DNA of 64,000 nt from Chrysomallon squamiferum (lineage: Eukaryota; Mollusca; Gastropoda; Neomphalida; Peltospiridae): contig CM022671.1 of NCBI GenBank assembly GCA_012295275.1, positions 24,923,822-24,987,821 on the forward strand, in the 5' to 3' direction. The position numbers and the translations under genes were made by a program. Positions 49,402 to 62,904 of the stretch are shown here, piece after piece; position 1 is the stretch's first letter; every line of letters starts with the position of its first letter. The notes under the pieces were generated by a model. It did not search any database and had not been told where the DNA came from. It worked only from the letters and a program-made list of their open reading frames with translations.

Positions 49402-50328
49402 ATGTCAGTGAACCTAACCAATTCCTCTGACGTTTTAGCTAAAGGATTTACTGCAGGGGGAAGTTCTGTTATACTGTTTGCCTTTTTAACGAGTGTCTTC
49501 ATACTGGTAGTTCTTGTAAAATCTGCAATGTCCTCTGGAGTTATTGGTCTATTCTTGGTTAACGAAGTTGTGACAGACATAATTTTTCAAATCAGTACAG
49601 TAATATATTTTAGCAAGTCAAAATTTCTCTTCTATTCGGCTCTGATTACTGCCTTAGCATCTGTTAAATGTTTCTCTATGATGGGATTAAGTATAGTCCT
49701 GTGTATTGCGATTTGCCACCCATTCAAATATCTTGTACATGTTACACAGAAGAAAGTGAAGATATATATGGCAGTAATATGGCTCTGGGTTCCCTTGGTG
49801 TTCTGTTACGTTTATTTAGAAGGAACCTTTTTCACGATGAATGAACATTCAAAGAGACTTGATCCTAACTACACTTCAACGAACTGGTGGGTTGGGGCTC
49901 TTAACGTAACAAGTGCAGTTGCTATTCCTTTGACTGTGATTACTGTATGTATGATAAAAATAACCAGACACCAAAATGCTGCAGTTTTAACCAATTGTTA
50001 CGTTAAGGGAACGACTGAAAGCAAAATTCGCCTTGTTAATTTGAACACGATGATGTTCATCGTGTACATACTAACACAACTGACATTTCATGTCGCGTAC
50101 TCCCTTCATGTCGTTGATCAAACGCTAATGATACCAATGATAGTTATCTATCTTTTCTACAACTTGATGAAACTCTGTGCTTACATACTTCTGATGCGGA
50201 ATTTCAGATATACCGCGATGAAGATGTGTTGTCACGTTTGTCTGAACAAAACAAGTGCTAAATCTATCAGAGTTCCCTTCGTGAAAACCGTGCCGACTGG
50301 AAACACAAACATACAACAAACTGTGTAA
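49402..50328 (+). CDS. Atypical 7TM receptor (clade 3), intact
   Basis: Intact single-exon receptor of 308 residues. The start is set by the conserved GAAGAAGAAACAACG-ATG leader and the MSVNLTNSSD N-terminus (two sequons). D59 (2.50), W127, P175 (5.50) and Y261 (7.53) are kept, with K257 at 7.49. The DRY position is V99-L100-C101 before AICHPFKY. Two positions conserved in sisters are changed: TM1 reads LTS31 where others have SNN (N1.50 lost), and TM6 reads TQLT228F where others have P6.50. ECL2 has N157-Y-T and NWWVG. The C-terminus has a MCCHVC cluster. The full promoter module is present upstream and the shared 3-prime block about 1.75 kb downstream. It could be active with altered gating, or early in decay. 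Ligand unknown. Confidence 0.92.
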   Translation: MSVNLTNSSDVLAKGFTAGGSSVILFAFLTSVFILVVLVKSAMSSGVIGLFLVNEVVTDIIFQISTVIYFSKSKFLFYSALITALASVKCFSMMGLSIVLCIAICHPFKYLVHVTQKKVKIYMAVIWLWVPLVFCYVYLEGTFFTMNEHSKRLDPNYTSTNWWVGALNVTSAVAIPLTVITVCMIKITRHQNAAVLTNCYVKGTTESKIRLVNLNTMMFIVYILTQLTFHVAYSLHVVDQTLMIPMIVIYLFYNLMKLCAYILLMRNFRYTAMKMCCHVCLNKTSAKSIRVPFVKTVPTGNTNIQQTV

Positions 50329-51451
50329 GTTAAAAAAAATAAACAAAGAAAATGATGAAGACAATTCTATTATTTGCATAGAGCTGTGAGAAATGTCAAA
50401 TAGCATTGCCAATAATGCAGTAAGGTCTGTGTATTCTGTTACATGTCATTAGAATAAAAACACTGATTTCGAATCAAAATTAAGGTCTAATTTGATATTG
50501 TATATTTGACTTAAATAATGATGTTAATACGATAATACATGCTAAACATTCTATGACTACATTACAACTGTTAAACCTTTAGAAATTCCCAAACAAGATT
50601 TTTTTTTTTTAAGAGAGTGATAATGTATTTGGTATATTTTCATGTTTGTTACTTTTTAAGGTCTTCTTGCCTTTTATCTTTATTGCGGTTTGTTTTCAAT
50701 AATGATGGTGATTATAACGATGATTATAATGATGATTTCAGTGATGATAATAACAATGACAACAATAATAATAACAACAACAATAATAACAATAATAATA
50801 ATTATAATGACGACGACGACGACGACGATGATGAAGTTATTGTTGATAATACATTTAAATATATACATCAGTTAATATTTTTCTATTATGTATTTATTTA
50901 TTTCATATATCTACGAATTTAAAAGAACTGCGTTTATTGTCAGCCTCTAATCACAACTAGTAAAGCAATGCAGTTTTGCATCTATTCAATGATTTGGTCA
51001 TATGATTAATTAATAAAATTATATAACCTGACTATCGCAAATGGTGTTTTCATGATCGTTCGAAAAAATGGAGGCAAAATATATCGTTAATTTCAACCTC
51101 CGAGTGATATATTTTAAATAAAAAATAAATAAATTAAATTTTAAAAAAGGAATTAGAAGGCGACTTAGATCTTCGCCATTTGTTAAAAGTAAAGCGAAAG
51201 TTAGTACTTTTATTAGTTAATATTGTTTTCGTTTTTTTTCTTTTTTTTTTTTCATAACTGGTATAGTATTTATATATCAAGTTAATGCTTGCACGTTTAT
51301 CATTATGAACATAATCATCTTCAGCATTAGCATCATCACCATCATCATTATTATCATCATTATAATCATCATCAACGTTGTTCATGTTATTGTTATTGTT
51401 AATGATAGATGAATAATATTATAGGCAGCAGTAACATCGACATTCTGTTTG

Positions 51452-51524
<73 letters not shown>

Positions 51525-52069
51525 CATTAATAGTGGCAGTTGTAGTAACAGTATAGTGGTAGGTAGCAGTAATTACTGGCATAATAGTTGTAGTGGTTGT
51601 TGCTGTAACAATGGTAGTATTGTTGTTGTAATAGGAGTAGCATTATTATTATTTATTAGTATTAGTAGTAGTAGTAGTTTCAGTCATGATAGTAATACAG
51701 AAATAGTAGTATTGGTGGAGATAGTACTAGTAGTTGTTATGGAACTAATAGTAGTAATAGTTGTGCTGTAGCAACAGTTTAATATATAATTATATGATTT
51801 ATATGTTTATGAACTAAAAAGTAATTCTTGAAGAATAGAAATGTTTTTATATATATATTTTTTTATTTTGCTTAAGCCTAATTTATGAAATCTATGCAAC
51901 AAAAAATATATGAACTGGAACGAATCACTGGCAGACAGAGGTAGATTAAAATACATAGCAGAGAAGAAGATTAAAAATATAGATTAATAGTGCTGCTTGA
52001 CTAATAATTTTGAATTTAATTTCAAATCGAAAGACTGTAATCCTGAAAGCCGTTATAATAATATTTTTA

Positions 52070-52200
52070 CTGTTAATCCCAGACGTTTTTATTCCAGGAT
52101 TTTTTTGTTGTCATGTAGGTCTTTTCATTTATTAAAATCAAATCCTTTCAGTTGGTTTCTTAAATAATTTTTTTTTTTCAAAACTTTTACATTTGAAATG
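52070..52200 (+). repeat. Shared receptor 3-prime block, unit B copy
   Basis: CCAGACGTTTTTATTCCAGG, GTTGTCATGTAGG, TTTATTAAAATCAAATCC and CTTTTACATTTGAAATG in family order, about 1.75 kb downstream of the 49.4 kb receptor. Confidence 0.8.
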
Positions 52201-52443
52201 AGCATTATATAATTTGTCGCTTCGATTGATTTTTTTCTTCTTTTTTTTTTATTTATTTTTTTATTTTCATTTTAATCTATAATCCATAACGCATGGGATT
52301 GTGGCGTTTCGTGAAACACATGTTTAATAAGGCATTCACAGATCAGAGATAAAACCTGAAGAACTAAAGTAATTTAGAAAAAGAAAATTAGAAAAATGAT
52401 TATGGGAAACATGTGTAAACTTTATTTTATCGTTTGTTTCTTT

Positions 52444-52624
<181 letters not shown>

Positions 52625-53109
52625 GTTTCTTTGTTTATATTTAAGTTTATTTTCAGTTACACTATGTCTGCTGAGCGATGCAGAAACACAAATAAAACAG
52701 TAAAACTATTAATCGCAATATATTACGTACTATTTAATTTTAGGTCTTTTTTTTCACACTCAAAAAAAAAAAAAGGTTTCATCTTATCAAACACAAAATA
52801 GAAATGACATCTGACTTTTTGATATTGGAAATCTCAAACAGATACAAACTGACGCAAATCTATTATTTAAGAAGATCAAAAATGTTTGTATAATTAAAAA
52901 AATCAATAATGCAACAATTTATATTCAATCAAATTCATGACATGTCAAAAAGTATCGTTATATCCAGCGTCAAAATAAAAAAATCTTAGTTTAATTGTGT
53001 TCCCACTGAGAATAAAAAACATCGCATTATCTATCATTACTATCCAAATGTATGAATCGAAAAATGTTTTAAATGATCAAACAAAACAATTCATTTGACT
53101 GTAACTCAA

Positions 53110-53350
53110 AGTTAATAGAGTCGCAGACAGCCATACAGTTTCTAACAGTTTGTATGAATATCATTAATAAATTTTTAATTCATAATGAAGCTTATAGAAC
53201 AGGCAAGGAATTCAAGGAGCTATTGTAGCTGTAAATTCAGCAGTATTGCTATTCTTTTATTCTGTGAAAATATTTATTAAAGAAAGAAACAAAATCAATT
53301 AAGTCTCATAGATTCATTAATAACTGTGCTCAGTTTAGGAACATTTATGA
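53110..53350 (+). repeat. Distal 3-prime flank block, unit B copy
   Basis: Matches the 43680 copy across the TTCTAACAGTTTGTATG, CATAATGAAGCTTA and GTGCTCAG segments. Confidence 0.75.
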
Positions 53351-53697
53351 ATATCGCAAAACTTTCAGTGAGCCGTTCACAGGTAGAACAAGTTATGTAT
53401 GTAATAAGACTACAGAATAGGTATATTAATTTACATGTAAAAATTTATTTTACGTTATTTAACCTGTTAGACCATTCTAATCATTTAAATGTTGCTTATA
53501 ACTGGAGTTTATTTCAAAGATTTAATTAGGAAAGTATAATCTTTTGATTAGAATTACATTTATGACGTGTGATAGTCTCGATGACTAGAGTTACATATAT
53601 TTTAAATATTTTCAGAGTTTCGATATTTTGATCAGTGTAATTTCACGTTAGTCTAATTTCAGTTACATCATAATAACTCTTTGTAACATTTTGATAT

Positions 53698-53728
<31 letters not shown>

Positions 53729-54164
53729 TTTTATAAAATTTTAAAATTTTCATTTTATTTTGCTTTTTATATTCATATTCAAATTGGTATCATCATTAAT
53801 AAAAAATAATAATAATTATTATTCTTGTTGTTGTTGTTGTTGTTGTTGTTAGTAGTTGCAGTAGTAGTAGAAATGAGAATCTCAGTAGCAGTAGTACTAG
53901 TATTAACAGTAGTTTATTAATTGTCTCTATTTATATTTGAAGGTAAGTAGATTATCAGCAGTTGTCGTTTTTTTAAAGACAAGAAAGAAAAAGAATGGAA
54001 CACATAAATTAAATTATACATTAATAATGACAAAAAAGAAAGAAAATTCCAGGCACACAGACAGAAACTCACTGATCAGCACCAAGTGATCTATTGCAGA
54101 TACCTTCTAATAATCGATAATATCTCCTTTATACATTGTTATGTGTTCGTACGTTCACATGTAG

Positions 54165-54385
54165 GTAAGTATGTAAGTTGTTTAGGATTTTGAATATTCT
54201 CTGTACATAAGTACGTCTGAACAGACTCAATATTCAGGAACGCACAGGCGCAGGAGGACAAAGTCCAATCACGATCTCACAAACACCGTCAGATGCCACT
54301 GACGAGACTCGAACTTACGACCTCCATTCGCACGCACTCAGAAGGCGGACGATGTTACCGTCTGGCCACTGAGACAACCTGAAAA
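54165..54385 (-). mobile_element. tRNA-derived SINE
   Basis: The minus strand reads like a tRNA head with RNA polymerase III boxes. An A-box-like GTCTCAGTGGCCAGACGG (54360-54378 region) is followed about 50 bp later by the B box GTTCGAGTC (complement of 54306-54314). A non-tRNA body follows toward lower coordinates. The B-box flanks pair imperfectly, and there is no clean acceptor stem, so it is a SINE rather than a tRNA gene. The segment is unit-specific. Confidence 0.7.
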
Positions 54386-55055
54386 ACGTTGCTCAATAAC
54401 CGAGGGTAATCATCGCTTCCCACGAAGCACGCAGTTCTTTGTCTTTCGTCATTTTTGTGGGAAACCTGGCACGGAGAAGTATATATTTTAGGATTTGAAT
54501 GTATGTCTGTATGTATCTGTGTATGTATGTATGTGTGTGCGTGTATCTGTGTATGTATGTATGTGTGTGTGTATGTATGTATGTATGTATATATGTATGT
54601 ATGTGTGTTTTTTCCTGTCCACCTATTTTTGTTAATGTGTTACGAAAGAAACACATCGTTATCTGTAGATTAACCAACAGCAAGATCACGAAACGCCGTT
54701 ATCTCTCTATGCGAATGTGTATTATAGATATCTAGTATAATCTGTTCAAAAACGTTAAAACTCCGGTGATATATATAGCTTGCATTCGGCATAGTCAGGA
54801 TCAGATTTTTAGAAAGGTTCTTTTTTACATGGACACATTTTGACAATACTACGGCCTGACGATCATTAACTACTCGGTGTTTCCTAACCAGGACTGAGGT
54901 CGCTAAAAACTAGTAATCAATCAATGAACTAAACGGCTAGTATTATTTGCTTTGTGTTTTTATTACGTATTGTCGACGTATAACAGTTCATATTTAAACA
55001 CAGATACAGACATATACAGAAACTAATAACTTCATGTATGTATGTATGTATGTAA

Positions 55056-55115
<60 letters not shown>

Positions 55116-55769
55116 GTGTATGTATATGTATATGTGTTCGAGTGTGTGTGTGTATGTATGTACAGATGCATGTAGTATATATGTATGTAACTATGTATCT
55201 ATGTATGTATATATATGTGTGTGTGTATGTGTGTAACTGTACATGCTCTGTAGGCATGTGTATATGTATATACATACACATACAAACAAAAAAACACACA
55301 ATGCACTGCAGTTAGTAGCATTAGTTTTTCATGTTACATTCTTAAAATTAATTGGTGTTTTTTTTCAATTTATAAAGCTCTTTAGAAATATAAACAAAGC
55401 AGTTCGAGAAATATTAATTAGCTAGGCTGATTTCATACATTCCGTGTATTCAAATTAAAAATATTTAACTAGTTAATTAGTGCTAGTGTCCTGGGAAACG
55501 CTGAAACAAGAAAACAGCAAATCCGTTAATTCCAAAATATTGTTTATTATTTATTAATCTTAGATGAATTTGTGTTACAATCAATACAAACATAGATTAG
55601 AACAGTTTATATTCAATATCATTCCAGCTGTATTAACAAAGTAGTTGGACATTATCATTATATCCAGTGTTTGTGTGCGTGTGTGTGTGTGTGTGTGTGT
55701 TACATAAAAACACAAAGCAAAACAATACTAAACGTTTATTTCATTAATTACTGATTTTAGTGATCTCTC

Positions 55770-55777
55770 TCTCTCTT

Positions 55778-55858
<81 letters not shown>
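55770..55858. repeat. (CT)n-(TA)n compound microsatellite
   Basis: CT tract followed by a TA tract, upstream of unit C. Confidence 0.93.
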
Positions 55859-55863
<5 letters not shown>

Positions 55864-56266
55864 TAGTAACAACAACAGCAACAACAGCAAAAAATAAATA
55901 AATAAATAAAAGAAAATAAATAGTAGTAATAATAATAATAATAATACTTGTACATGAGTATGTGTGTCTTTCTGCATATCTACTTTCCTACTTTTCTCTT
56001 TCGCGCATTAGTTTTGTTCTTATTTATTTATTTATTTTTGATTTATGAATACGGCAACGTCAGTCCAACTCAAGAATTCTTAATCATAAGAAAGAAAACT
56101 GAACAGCAAACGTAAGGGCGGGGCATATGAGGTTCAGAAACACACACAAAAGAAGAAAAGAGAGAAAGAGAGAAAGAAACCACCTATTTCCATTAAACAA
56201 TATGTCCATTCGCTATACATCCAGTAAATACAGTCGAAATAATTAACGTATATATGTAGGTCATGT

Positions 56267-56334
56267 TGTCGATCAAAACTGTCAATATATAATAGATTTT
56301 CTACATGTGGAGATTAGAAAGCAAAATATAAAGA
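56267..56334 (+). promoter_or_regulatory. Degraded receptor promoter module (56.6 kb locus)
   Basis: TGTCGATCA (56267-56275) carries one change from the consensus. The CCAAT box is gone: the ACACGTGTACCCAATGAGAA of the 47.7 kb copy is reduced to ACATGTGGAGA here. ATATAAAG remains at 56327-56334. The loss coincides with a frameshifted coding region. Confidence 0.75.
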
Positions 56335-56639
56335 TTGAAGGTTTTTGCGCAAAATAAATACCGAGTAATGTGTTTGATTTTCATCTACGAGAAGGCAAGA
56401 TATGAGTTAACATCAAACATTTTCAAGAAAATATAGAGAATAAAGTTCAGTGACTTTTAGAAGATATTCCCATAAAAGGATAAAATTCCAGCCTGTTTTA
56501 TTTTTAAATATTTTAATTTCATTATTGTTTAATATTGCCACGTCAGTCTTGTATCTGGAAAGAAGCATTTTTATATAAAGAAGTTTTTTTTATTTTTATG
56601 TAAGAAAGGAAGTTATATACTCATTCTGAAGAAGAAATT

Positions 56640-57580
56640 ATGATGTCGACGAACGCAACCAATATCTCTGACACCACGGCTACACGTATGTTGTTAGCGG
56701 GGAGTTCCGTTATACTGTTTGGATTATCAAACAACATATTCACACTGGTAGTTCTAGCAAAATCTGCAATGAGTTCTGGTGTCATTGGTCTGTTCTTGGT
56801 TAATGAAGTTTTGTCAGACATAATGCTGCAAATCAGTTCAGAGATGTACTTCATCACCAACGTCTTCAAGTTAAAGTTCATCTTGACATCGGCTTTGATA
56901 CCCGCCGTATCATCCGTTAAATGTTTCTCTATGATGGGATTAAGTATAGTCCTGTGTACAGCTATCTGCAACCCTTTGAAATATATTGTATATGTTACAA
57001 TGAAGAGAGTGAAGATATATATGACAGTAATCTGGCTCTGGGTTCCCTTGGTGTTGTGTTACGTTTATTTTGAAGGAACATTTTTCACGATGAATGAACT
57101 CACTAAAAGAGTCGATCCTAATTACACTTCAACGAACTGGTGGGTTGGGACTATTAACATGACAAGTGCAGTTGCTATTCCTTTGATTGTGATTTCTGTA
57201 TGTATGATAAAAATAACCAGACATAAAAATGGAGTAATTTTAACGAATTGTTACCTTAAGAGAACGACTGAAAGCAAAATTCGCTTGGCTAATTTCAACA
57301 CGATCATTTTCATGATGTACGTCCTGACACAGTTGCCATTTCATGTCGCTTACTCCTTTCATATCGTTGATCAAAGCCTAGAATATCACTGATAATTATC
57401 TACCTTTTACACAACTTGATGAAACTCTTTGCTTACATATTTCTGATGCGGAATTTCAGATATACCGCGCTGAAGATGTGTTGTCACGTTTGTCTGAACA
57501 AAACAAGTGCTAAAACTACCAGAGTTCTGTTAGTGAAAACCGTGCCGACTAGAAACACAGACATACAACAAGCTATATAA
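56640..57580 (+). pseudogene. Atypical 7TM receptor (clade 3), one frameshift before TM7
   Basis: The intact 250-codon frame runs from the ATG at 56640 (a second ATG follows directly; MMSTNATNISD) through TM6 (TQLPFHVAYSFHIVDQSL), then stops at 57390-57392. One missing base near 57383 accounts for the stop. In the next frame TM7 (HNLMKLFAYIFLMRNF) and the Cys-rich tail (MCCHVCLNKTS) continue to TAA at 57578-57580. N1.50, D2.50 (LSDI), P6.50 and K7.49 are present, and ECL2 keeps NYTSTNWWVG. Without TM7 the product would be a six-helix protein. The lost CCAAT box suggests real pseudogenisation rather than only an assembly error. Confidence 0.85.
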
Positions 57581-59547
57581 GTTAGCTTTATAAAAACAGA
57601 AAAACATCTTCAAGGCAGAGGAGAAGATTAATAATTACAGGAGAAAAATATGAAGATAATTTTATAATTTATAAAGAGCTGTGACAAATATTGACCTTCT
57701 CTCCGTTATCCAGTGCAATTAATAGCATTGCCAATGGTGCAGTAAAATCCGTGATTCTCTTACTTTTCATTGGCATAGAAAATTGACCTGAAGTCACAAT
57801 TAAATTATGGTTTGGTATTGTGCATTTGGTTTAGATAATGATGTTAATAAGCTGATACATGTTAAATGCTTTTTGATTACATTACAACTGTTAAACCTTT
57901 TGAAATAATGTTTTGTATATTCCCAGATTAGAATTTTATTCCTGTCAGTGATAAAATATAGCAAAGATATTTGGTATAATTACATCTTTGTTTTCATTAA
58001 TATGTCTTCTTCAGTTGTTACTTTTTCATTTTTGCGATTTGTTTTTAATAAAGATGGAGATTTCAATGATGATGATAATGGTTGATGACAGTGATGAAAA
58101 TAACAACAACAATAATAATAATATTTATAATAATAATCGTAATTATGATGATGATGATGTTTTCATTGATAATAGATTTAAATATATACATCAGTTAGTT
58201 TTTATTCTAGTATTCACTTATTTATTTCATTATTCTTTCTTTCATTGTAACGGTATCATTATGGATATTTGCTTTAAAAAAAAAGACGGCAATCGTGATG
58301 ATGATGATAACAATAATTATGACGACGCTGATGATGATGATCAGGATACACCAGTTAATTATTTTTGTATCAGTCTATCTAAAGGTATGAACAGGGTTTT
58401 CTCGCTCGCCTAGAAAAATAGGGAGAAATATTGTGATAAAAATATTTCAGCAAATTTTATTCTTATGTTTATTTACGATTATTCGCATCCTGCTTTTTCG
58501 AGTCTCGAACCTCAACTTACGTCGGTCTGTTAATTGTAATCTATTTAGTCAGTTGTCATGTCCATCTAAGTTAATTTAATTTGTAAACGAATTTAAAACA
58601 ACTGCTTTTTTTTTTTTTTTTTTTTTTTCAGCTTCTAATCACAACTAGTAAAACAGTTTTGCAGCTATTCAATGAATTGGTCACATGATTAATTAACAAA
58701 ATTATATAACTCGACGATCGCTAATGGCGTTTATGTGATCGTTCGACAAAATGGAGGCAAAAGATACCGTTACTTTCAACTTCCAAGTGATGTATTTTAA
58801 ATAAAATAAAATAAAATTAAATCAGATTTATAAAAAGGAAAAAAAGGAAAAAGAAGGCGACTTCGCCATGGGTTACAGGTAAGGCGAAATTTAGCACGAT
58901 AGGGCGACTATTTATTTGATATGCTTTTTTTGTTTTTATTTTATTTTATATGTAACTGGGATATAATACATACATACATATATATATCAAATTAATGATC
59001 ATCTTCAGTATTAACATCATCACCATCATTATTATTATCATTATTATAATCATCATCATCAACATCATTCATGTTATTGTTATTTTTAGTGGCAGATTTA
59101 GTAGCAGAAGAATGACTAATATTATAGGTTACTAACAGTAGTAACTGCGGAAGCAGTAATAGCGGCATTGCGTTTGATATAATAATAATAATAATAATAC
59201 ACATTAATAGTGGCAGTAGTAGTAACAGTCTAGTGGTAGGTAGTAGTAACTACTGGTATAATAGTTGTAGTCGTTGTTGCTGTAACAATGGTAGTATTGT
59301 TGTTGTAATAGGAGTAGCAGTATTATTATTTATTATTATTACGATTAGTAGCAATACTAGTAGTTTCAGTCATATTAGTAATAGCAGAAATAGTAGTATT
59401 GTTTGGAGATATTACTAGTAATTGTTAAAGAAGTAGTAGTAGTAATAGTTGTTGCTGTAGCAACAGTAGCTGTGATACTGAGTTTAAGTTATAATTATAT
59501 GTTTGTATATGATTATGAACTAAATGGTAATTTTTGAAGAACAGAAT

Positions 59548-59561
59548 TATTATTATTATTA

Positions 59562-59594
<33 letters not shown>

Positions 59595-59615
59595 TATTAT
59601 TATTATTATTATTTA

Positions 59616-59660
<45 letters not shown>
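59548..59660. repeat. (ATT)n microsatellite
   Basis: ATT tract with periodic TTTATT interruptions. Confidence 0.95.
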
Positions 59661-59864
59661 TTGCTTAAGCCTAATTTATGAAATGTATGTAATAGGAAAT
59701 ATATAAGCTGGCACAAATCACAGGCAGTCAGAGTTAGATTAAAATACATAGCAGAAAAGAAGATTAAAACCATATATTAATATTTTTCTCATAGCGTTGC
59801 TTGATTAATAATCTGGAATTTAATTTCAGATCGATACACTGTAATCCCGAAAGCCGTTTTATTA

Positions 59865-59975
59865 ATGTTTTTATTCTTGGATTTTTTGTTGTCATGTAGG
59901 TTTTTTCATTTATTAAGATTAAATCCTTTCAGTTGGTTTCTTACATATTCTTTTTTCAAAACTTTTACATTTGAA
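59865..59975 (+). repeat. Shared receptor 3-prime block, unit C copy
   Basis: TTTTTATTCTTGGATTTTTT, GTTGTCATGTAGG, TTTATTAAGATTAAATCC and CTTTTACATTTGAAATG in family order, about 2.3 kb downstream of the 56.6 kb receptor. Confidence 0.8.
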
Positions 59976-60261
59976 ATGCTCATTTTATAATTTGTTGCTT
60001 CGATTGATTTTTTTTCTTCTTCTTTTTTTTTTCTTTTTCATTATTATCTGTAAACCACATTACCTCATTTAATTAAAGCATGGGATTATGGCGTTTTGAG
60101 AAACTCATGTTTAATAACGTATTCACAGATCACAGATACAAACGTAAAGAACCAAAGTAATTTCAAGTCAGTAATAAACATTTAATAGGAAAATTTGAAA
60201 AATAATTAAAGAAAAGGAAACATGTGCAAATGTTATTTCATCGTTTGCTTCTGTGTTGTTG

Positions 60262-60363
<102 letters not shown>

Positions 60364-60589
60364 ATGTTTGTTTCTTAGTTTATGTTTATTCATTTATTTA
60401 ATTTTTTTACTATATAAAAGTTTATTATACAATTCACTGCAAATATTAGTTATTGTTTTTCAATATCCTTCCTATATTCTTCAAATGAAGTGTTATCATA
60501 ATTAGTAATATTCTTTAGCTTGTTGTAAGAAAAATATGCATTTCAAAATTTAACTAACCAGAACATAACTTATTTCACACCTTTCGTTG

Positions 60590-60810
60590 CGTCACAGTTT
60601 CTGACAGTTTGAATGGATATTATTAATAATAAATGCATTCATAATGCAGATTACGGAAAACAGGTAAAGAATTTAGATTGCTATTGTTGCTGTAAATTCA
60701 ACATTATTTTTATTATTTTATTCTTTGAGAGTATTTATTATAAAAAAAAAAATCAGTTAAATATCTTTGAATGATTATTTACTGTGCTCAGTCTTTTGTA
60801 TGAATATCGC
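60590..60810 (+). repeat. Distal 3-prime flank block, unit C copy
   Basis: TTTCTGACAGTTTGAATGG, TATTATTAATAATAAATG and CTGTGCTCAGT segments as in units A and B. Confidence 0.75.
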
Positions 60811-61499
60811 AAAAGTTACAATGAGGCATGAGTGAATGAAGATAGTCTGTATATTTTTTATGTTTTTATTAGTTTTTAGCTGACATTTTGCAGTTAATCT
60901 CGGAGTAACAACGACTACCACAGTTTTCAAGAGTTATCTTCCTGGTTTCCGAAAATGATTTTAATTTCGTTACATAAGTATATACGTATTTAAGTATTTA
61001 TAAACTTTGTGATCTTTCATGTATGCATATGTGATGTAGATATGTATATGTATGTATGAATGTATAAATGAATAAATGTATGTATGAACTATATATCAGT
61101 ATATTACGTATGTGTATGTGTATCTAACAGAATAAACATTGTTATATAAAACAATAAAATGACGTCATATCTTTGTCACTTTATGCTCGTTACCTGGAGT
61201 CGTTGTTGACTGCCTGTATATTTCACATGTGGTTGGCTGCTTAGGTAACTAACTCACATACTGTTCTTCAACAAACATAGCTGACTAGCGCTATATCCAA
61301 GAAGTTATTGAAAATACCGAAAATTACTTAATGCATACATACATACATACATACAAGCAGATAATTTACTGCACTTAATAGCATTTGTTTTTCGATATCC
61401 ATATTACATTCTTCATGTCAATTGTTTTTACAATTTAAAATGGTCTGTTAAAAGTATACCGCAGAAACAGCAAGAAAACAGTAAATCCACTAATTACAA

Positions 61500-61865
61500 A
61501 ATATTTATTATTTATTACTCTTAGATGAAGCTAATAAAACAAATAAAGTATTCAAATAGCTGTTATGGTTGTAAATTCGACATTATTTTCATATTATTTA
61601 TTCTGTGAGAATATTTATTACAGAAAGAAACAAAATCAAATAAATATCTCTTTGTATTATTAAACTACATTCAGTCTACAGCGTCATTTGCAAAATCGAC
61701 CAGCTGACTTGTTGCCAATTTATTGTCTCCTGTGAAAATATATAGGATAAAAACATAAAAAAGAAGATTCAAGGAAATATCTGTTTGAATCATTAAAAAG
61801 CTGTACTCCGTCTTCTGTAACAATTTATCAATATTGCAACTGACCTGGTGTAAGCAATTTACCAT
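61500..61865 (+). repeat. Additional tandem copies of the distal block
   Basis: Two partial copies. 61505-61660 has the GATGAAGCTAATA, GTAAATTCGACATTATTTTC and TGAGAATATTTATTA segments. 61670-61860 has GTCTCCTGTGAAAATAT and a TTCTGTAACAATTTATCAAT segment that matches inverted 5590-5610. Confidence 0.65.
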
Positions 61866-62148
61866 AGAACACGTTTTTTTATATACAAAGTACGCTAGAG
61901 AATGAGTATATATTAATTTGCAACTGTTACCTTTAATATTACTTTACTGATTCCTAACTCCTTAACATCTTCTTTTGACCAGAACTGCATTCGTAAGGTA
62001 GAGTAGTCTAGATGAATATAATTATATACTAGTTTTTTTTAATATCTTCAAAATACCGCTGAAAGATTAATTGGGGAAAAAAAAAGAAAAAAAAAAAAGG
62101 ATACTGGAAGAAAGAAGAAACAAAGGCCGAAATATTCTTATTATTATA

Positions 62149-62183
<35 letters not shown>

Positions 62184-62639
62184 TGTTGTTGTTGTTATAT
62201 TATATCAAACGCAATGACACTACTACTACTAATGCGGCAGCATCTACCGCTATTACTAACGTGCTAATACTATTTATTCTTCTACTAACCTTCCACTAGA
62301 AATATCACTGTGATGAATGTTAATCTAATTTCAGTTACATAAAGAACTCTGATATCAAACCTTACATTTCTTAATTCTCTTGCTGACTTCCTGGTACAGC
62401 TACTGAACCATTAATTTTATCCGGCAAATACTGAACTGAATGTGGTCACGATTTCAGGATAAAAGCTAAATCTACCTTTAAAGTATGAAAAACAAAGAGC
62501 TAAAAATTGTATCTAACAGATAAATATTAATTCACTTCTAAAGAAAGCTGTCTTTGATTTTCACTGATATTTGACTTTAATTCACTTAAAGTTAGCTGAT
62601 ATAGAATGTGTCTTTCATTAGCAAGCTATGTTTTAAATA

Positions 62640-62696
<57 letters not shown>

Positions 62697-62697
62697 A
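62640..62697. repeat. (ATT)n microsatellite
   Basis: Uninterrupted ATT tract. Confidence 0.95.
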
Positions 62698-62904
62698 GAG
62701 AGCCCTCGCTGTTCATTTCCCCTATGTACGTTGTTTGTCACATACGTCGACAACAAACAAAGGACAACATGTCAGTTAAGGTATTTTCTGTTTCACATTT
62801 ACATTGTTTTGAGCGATATGAAGAGCATCTTGACGATTAGAATAAAAACTACAACGTGTGAATTAGTCAAGTGAAATTTTGATTTCTCTTGTTCTGTTAA
62901 CACA

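Noticed and set aside
54290-54385. Functional tRNA gene
   Set aside because: Pol III boxes are present, but no clean acceptor stem pairs and a non-tRNA body follows, so it was called a SINE.
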